Shown here in pieces: positions 34,032 to 34,164 of a DNA stretch of 34,164 nt. Where the stretch lies: contig CAIXEA010000221.1 of the NCBI GenBank assembly GCA_903918315.1, positions 1 to 34,164 of the forward strand, given 5' to 3'. Position numbers and translations under genes: made by a program. Numbering within the stretch: position 1 is the stretch's first letter; each line of letters starts with the position of its first letter. The notes below the pieces were generated by a model. The model did no database searches, had not been told where the DNA came from, and worked only from the letters and a program-made list of their open reading frames with translations. Source of the stretch: an uncultured Acetobacteraceae bacterium (lineage in GTDB: Bacteria > Pseudomonadota > Alphaproteobacteria > Acetobacterales > Acetobacteraceae).

Positions 34032-34164
34032 TAGCTCGTGATCTGTCCGGTGTTTGTAGCTCGTGACGTGTCCGGTCATCTGCCCTGTGAGGAACGGGGG
34101 CACAGATGGACCGGGCACGCATTCACGAAGGGATCCGTCGGATGCGTTTTTCCGATGTGTTGGA
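34032..34164 (+). mobile_element. Left end of an ISNCY/IS1202-like insertion sequence (cut by window edge)
   Basis: Two near-identical 20-bp direct copies of a TAGCTCGTGA...TGTCCGGT sequence (34032-34051 and 34057-34076) stand before a transposase start at 34106. Tandem repeats at the ends are seen in ISNCY-type elements; family assignment is tentative. The element continues beyond the window. Confidence 0.55.
34106..34164 (+). CDS. Transposase, ISNCY-like, N-terminal fragment
   Basis: ATG 34106 encodes MDRARIHEGIRRMRFSDVL before the window ends. GAGGAA lies about 11 bases upstream. The RIHEGIRRMRFSDVL start recalls helix-turn-helix DDE transposases annotated as ISNCY, which is recognition from 19 residues only. 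Confidence 0.6.
   Translation, partial: MDRARIHEGIRRMRFSDVL

Overview
The window is GC-rich DNA from an alphaproteobacterium, most likely a member of the Acetobacteraceae / Rhodospirillales. This is inferred from gene content and protein style: the cell-cycle regulator TrcR (DUF1013), DUF465 and DUF1192 small proteins, LpxI-type lipid A synthesis, an HpnN hopanoid transporter, and a small heat-shock gene with a ROSE-like leader and an alphaproteobacterial-type RpoH promoter. Both edges lie in insertion sequences: the 5' end of an IS5-like transposase on the minus strand at the left, and the start of an ISNCY/IS1202-like element at the right.

Layout. 67-9711 is a giant autotransporter ORF (3214 aa). 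It has a repeat-rich beta-helix passenger and an intact C-terminal barrel but no signal peptide; its N-terminus appears to have been cut off by the left IS. 9884-12345 (minus) is a tight three-gene operon: RhlE-type helicase, YaiI, Asp/Glu racemase. 12609-13475 is a glycerophosphodiesterase. 13589-14215 (minus) is an unrecognised protein lying beside an AT-rich stretch that carries two perfect inverted DnaA boxes. Two near-identical 107-bp palindromic repeats sit at 9782 and 13487. 14578-21373 is housekeeping: citrate synthase, LpxI, glyoxalase I, purE-purK, two divergent DUF465 genes, TrcR, DUF1192, Hsp20 and L31. 21572-24154 is HpnN. 24409-26283 is the class I ribonucleotide reductase alpha subunit. 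26361-27125 is a glutaredoxin-like/DinB fusion, followed by a convergent OsmC-like gene, a fused double CoA-transferase, an animal-type heme peroxidase, a CapA-like protein and UppP.

The most notable observation is the glutaredoxin/DinB gene. Its reading frame is open from ATG 26361 to 27125 except for one TGA (26403-26405), which falls exactly on the first cysteine of the redox motif (WQPG-[TGA]-TSC). A stem-loop begins two bases after the TGA and has its apical loop 18 nt downstream, in the size range of a bacterial SECIS element. The simplest reading is an undescribed selenoprotein with a U-x-x-C active site, encoded 77 bp downstream of ribonucleotide reductase. A nonsense mutation or sequencing error is the alternative.

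Themes: redox and DNA-precursor supply (NrdA, Grx-like selenoprotein, OsmC, peroxidase, glyoxalase), envelope biogenesis (LpxI, HpnN, UppP, CapA, autotransporter) and central metabolism (citrate synthase, PurE/PurK).
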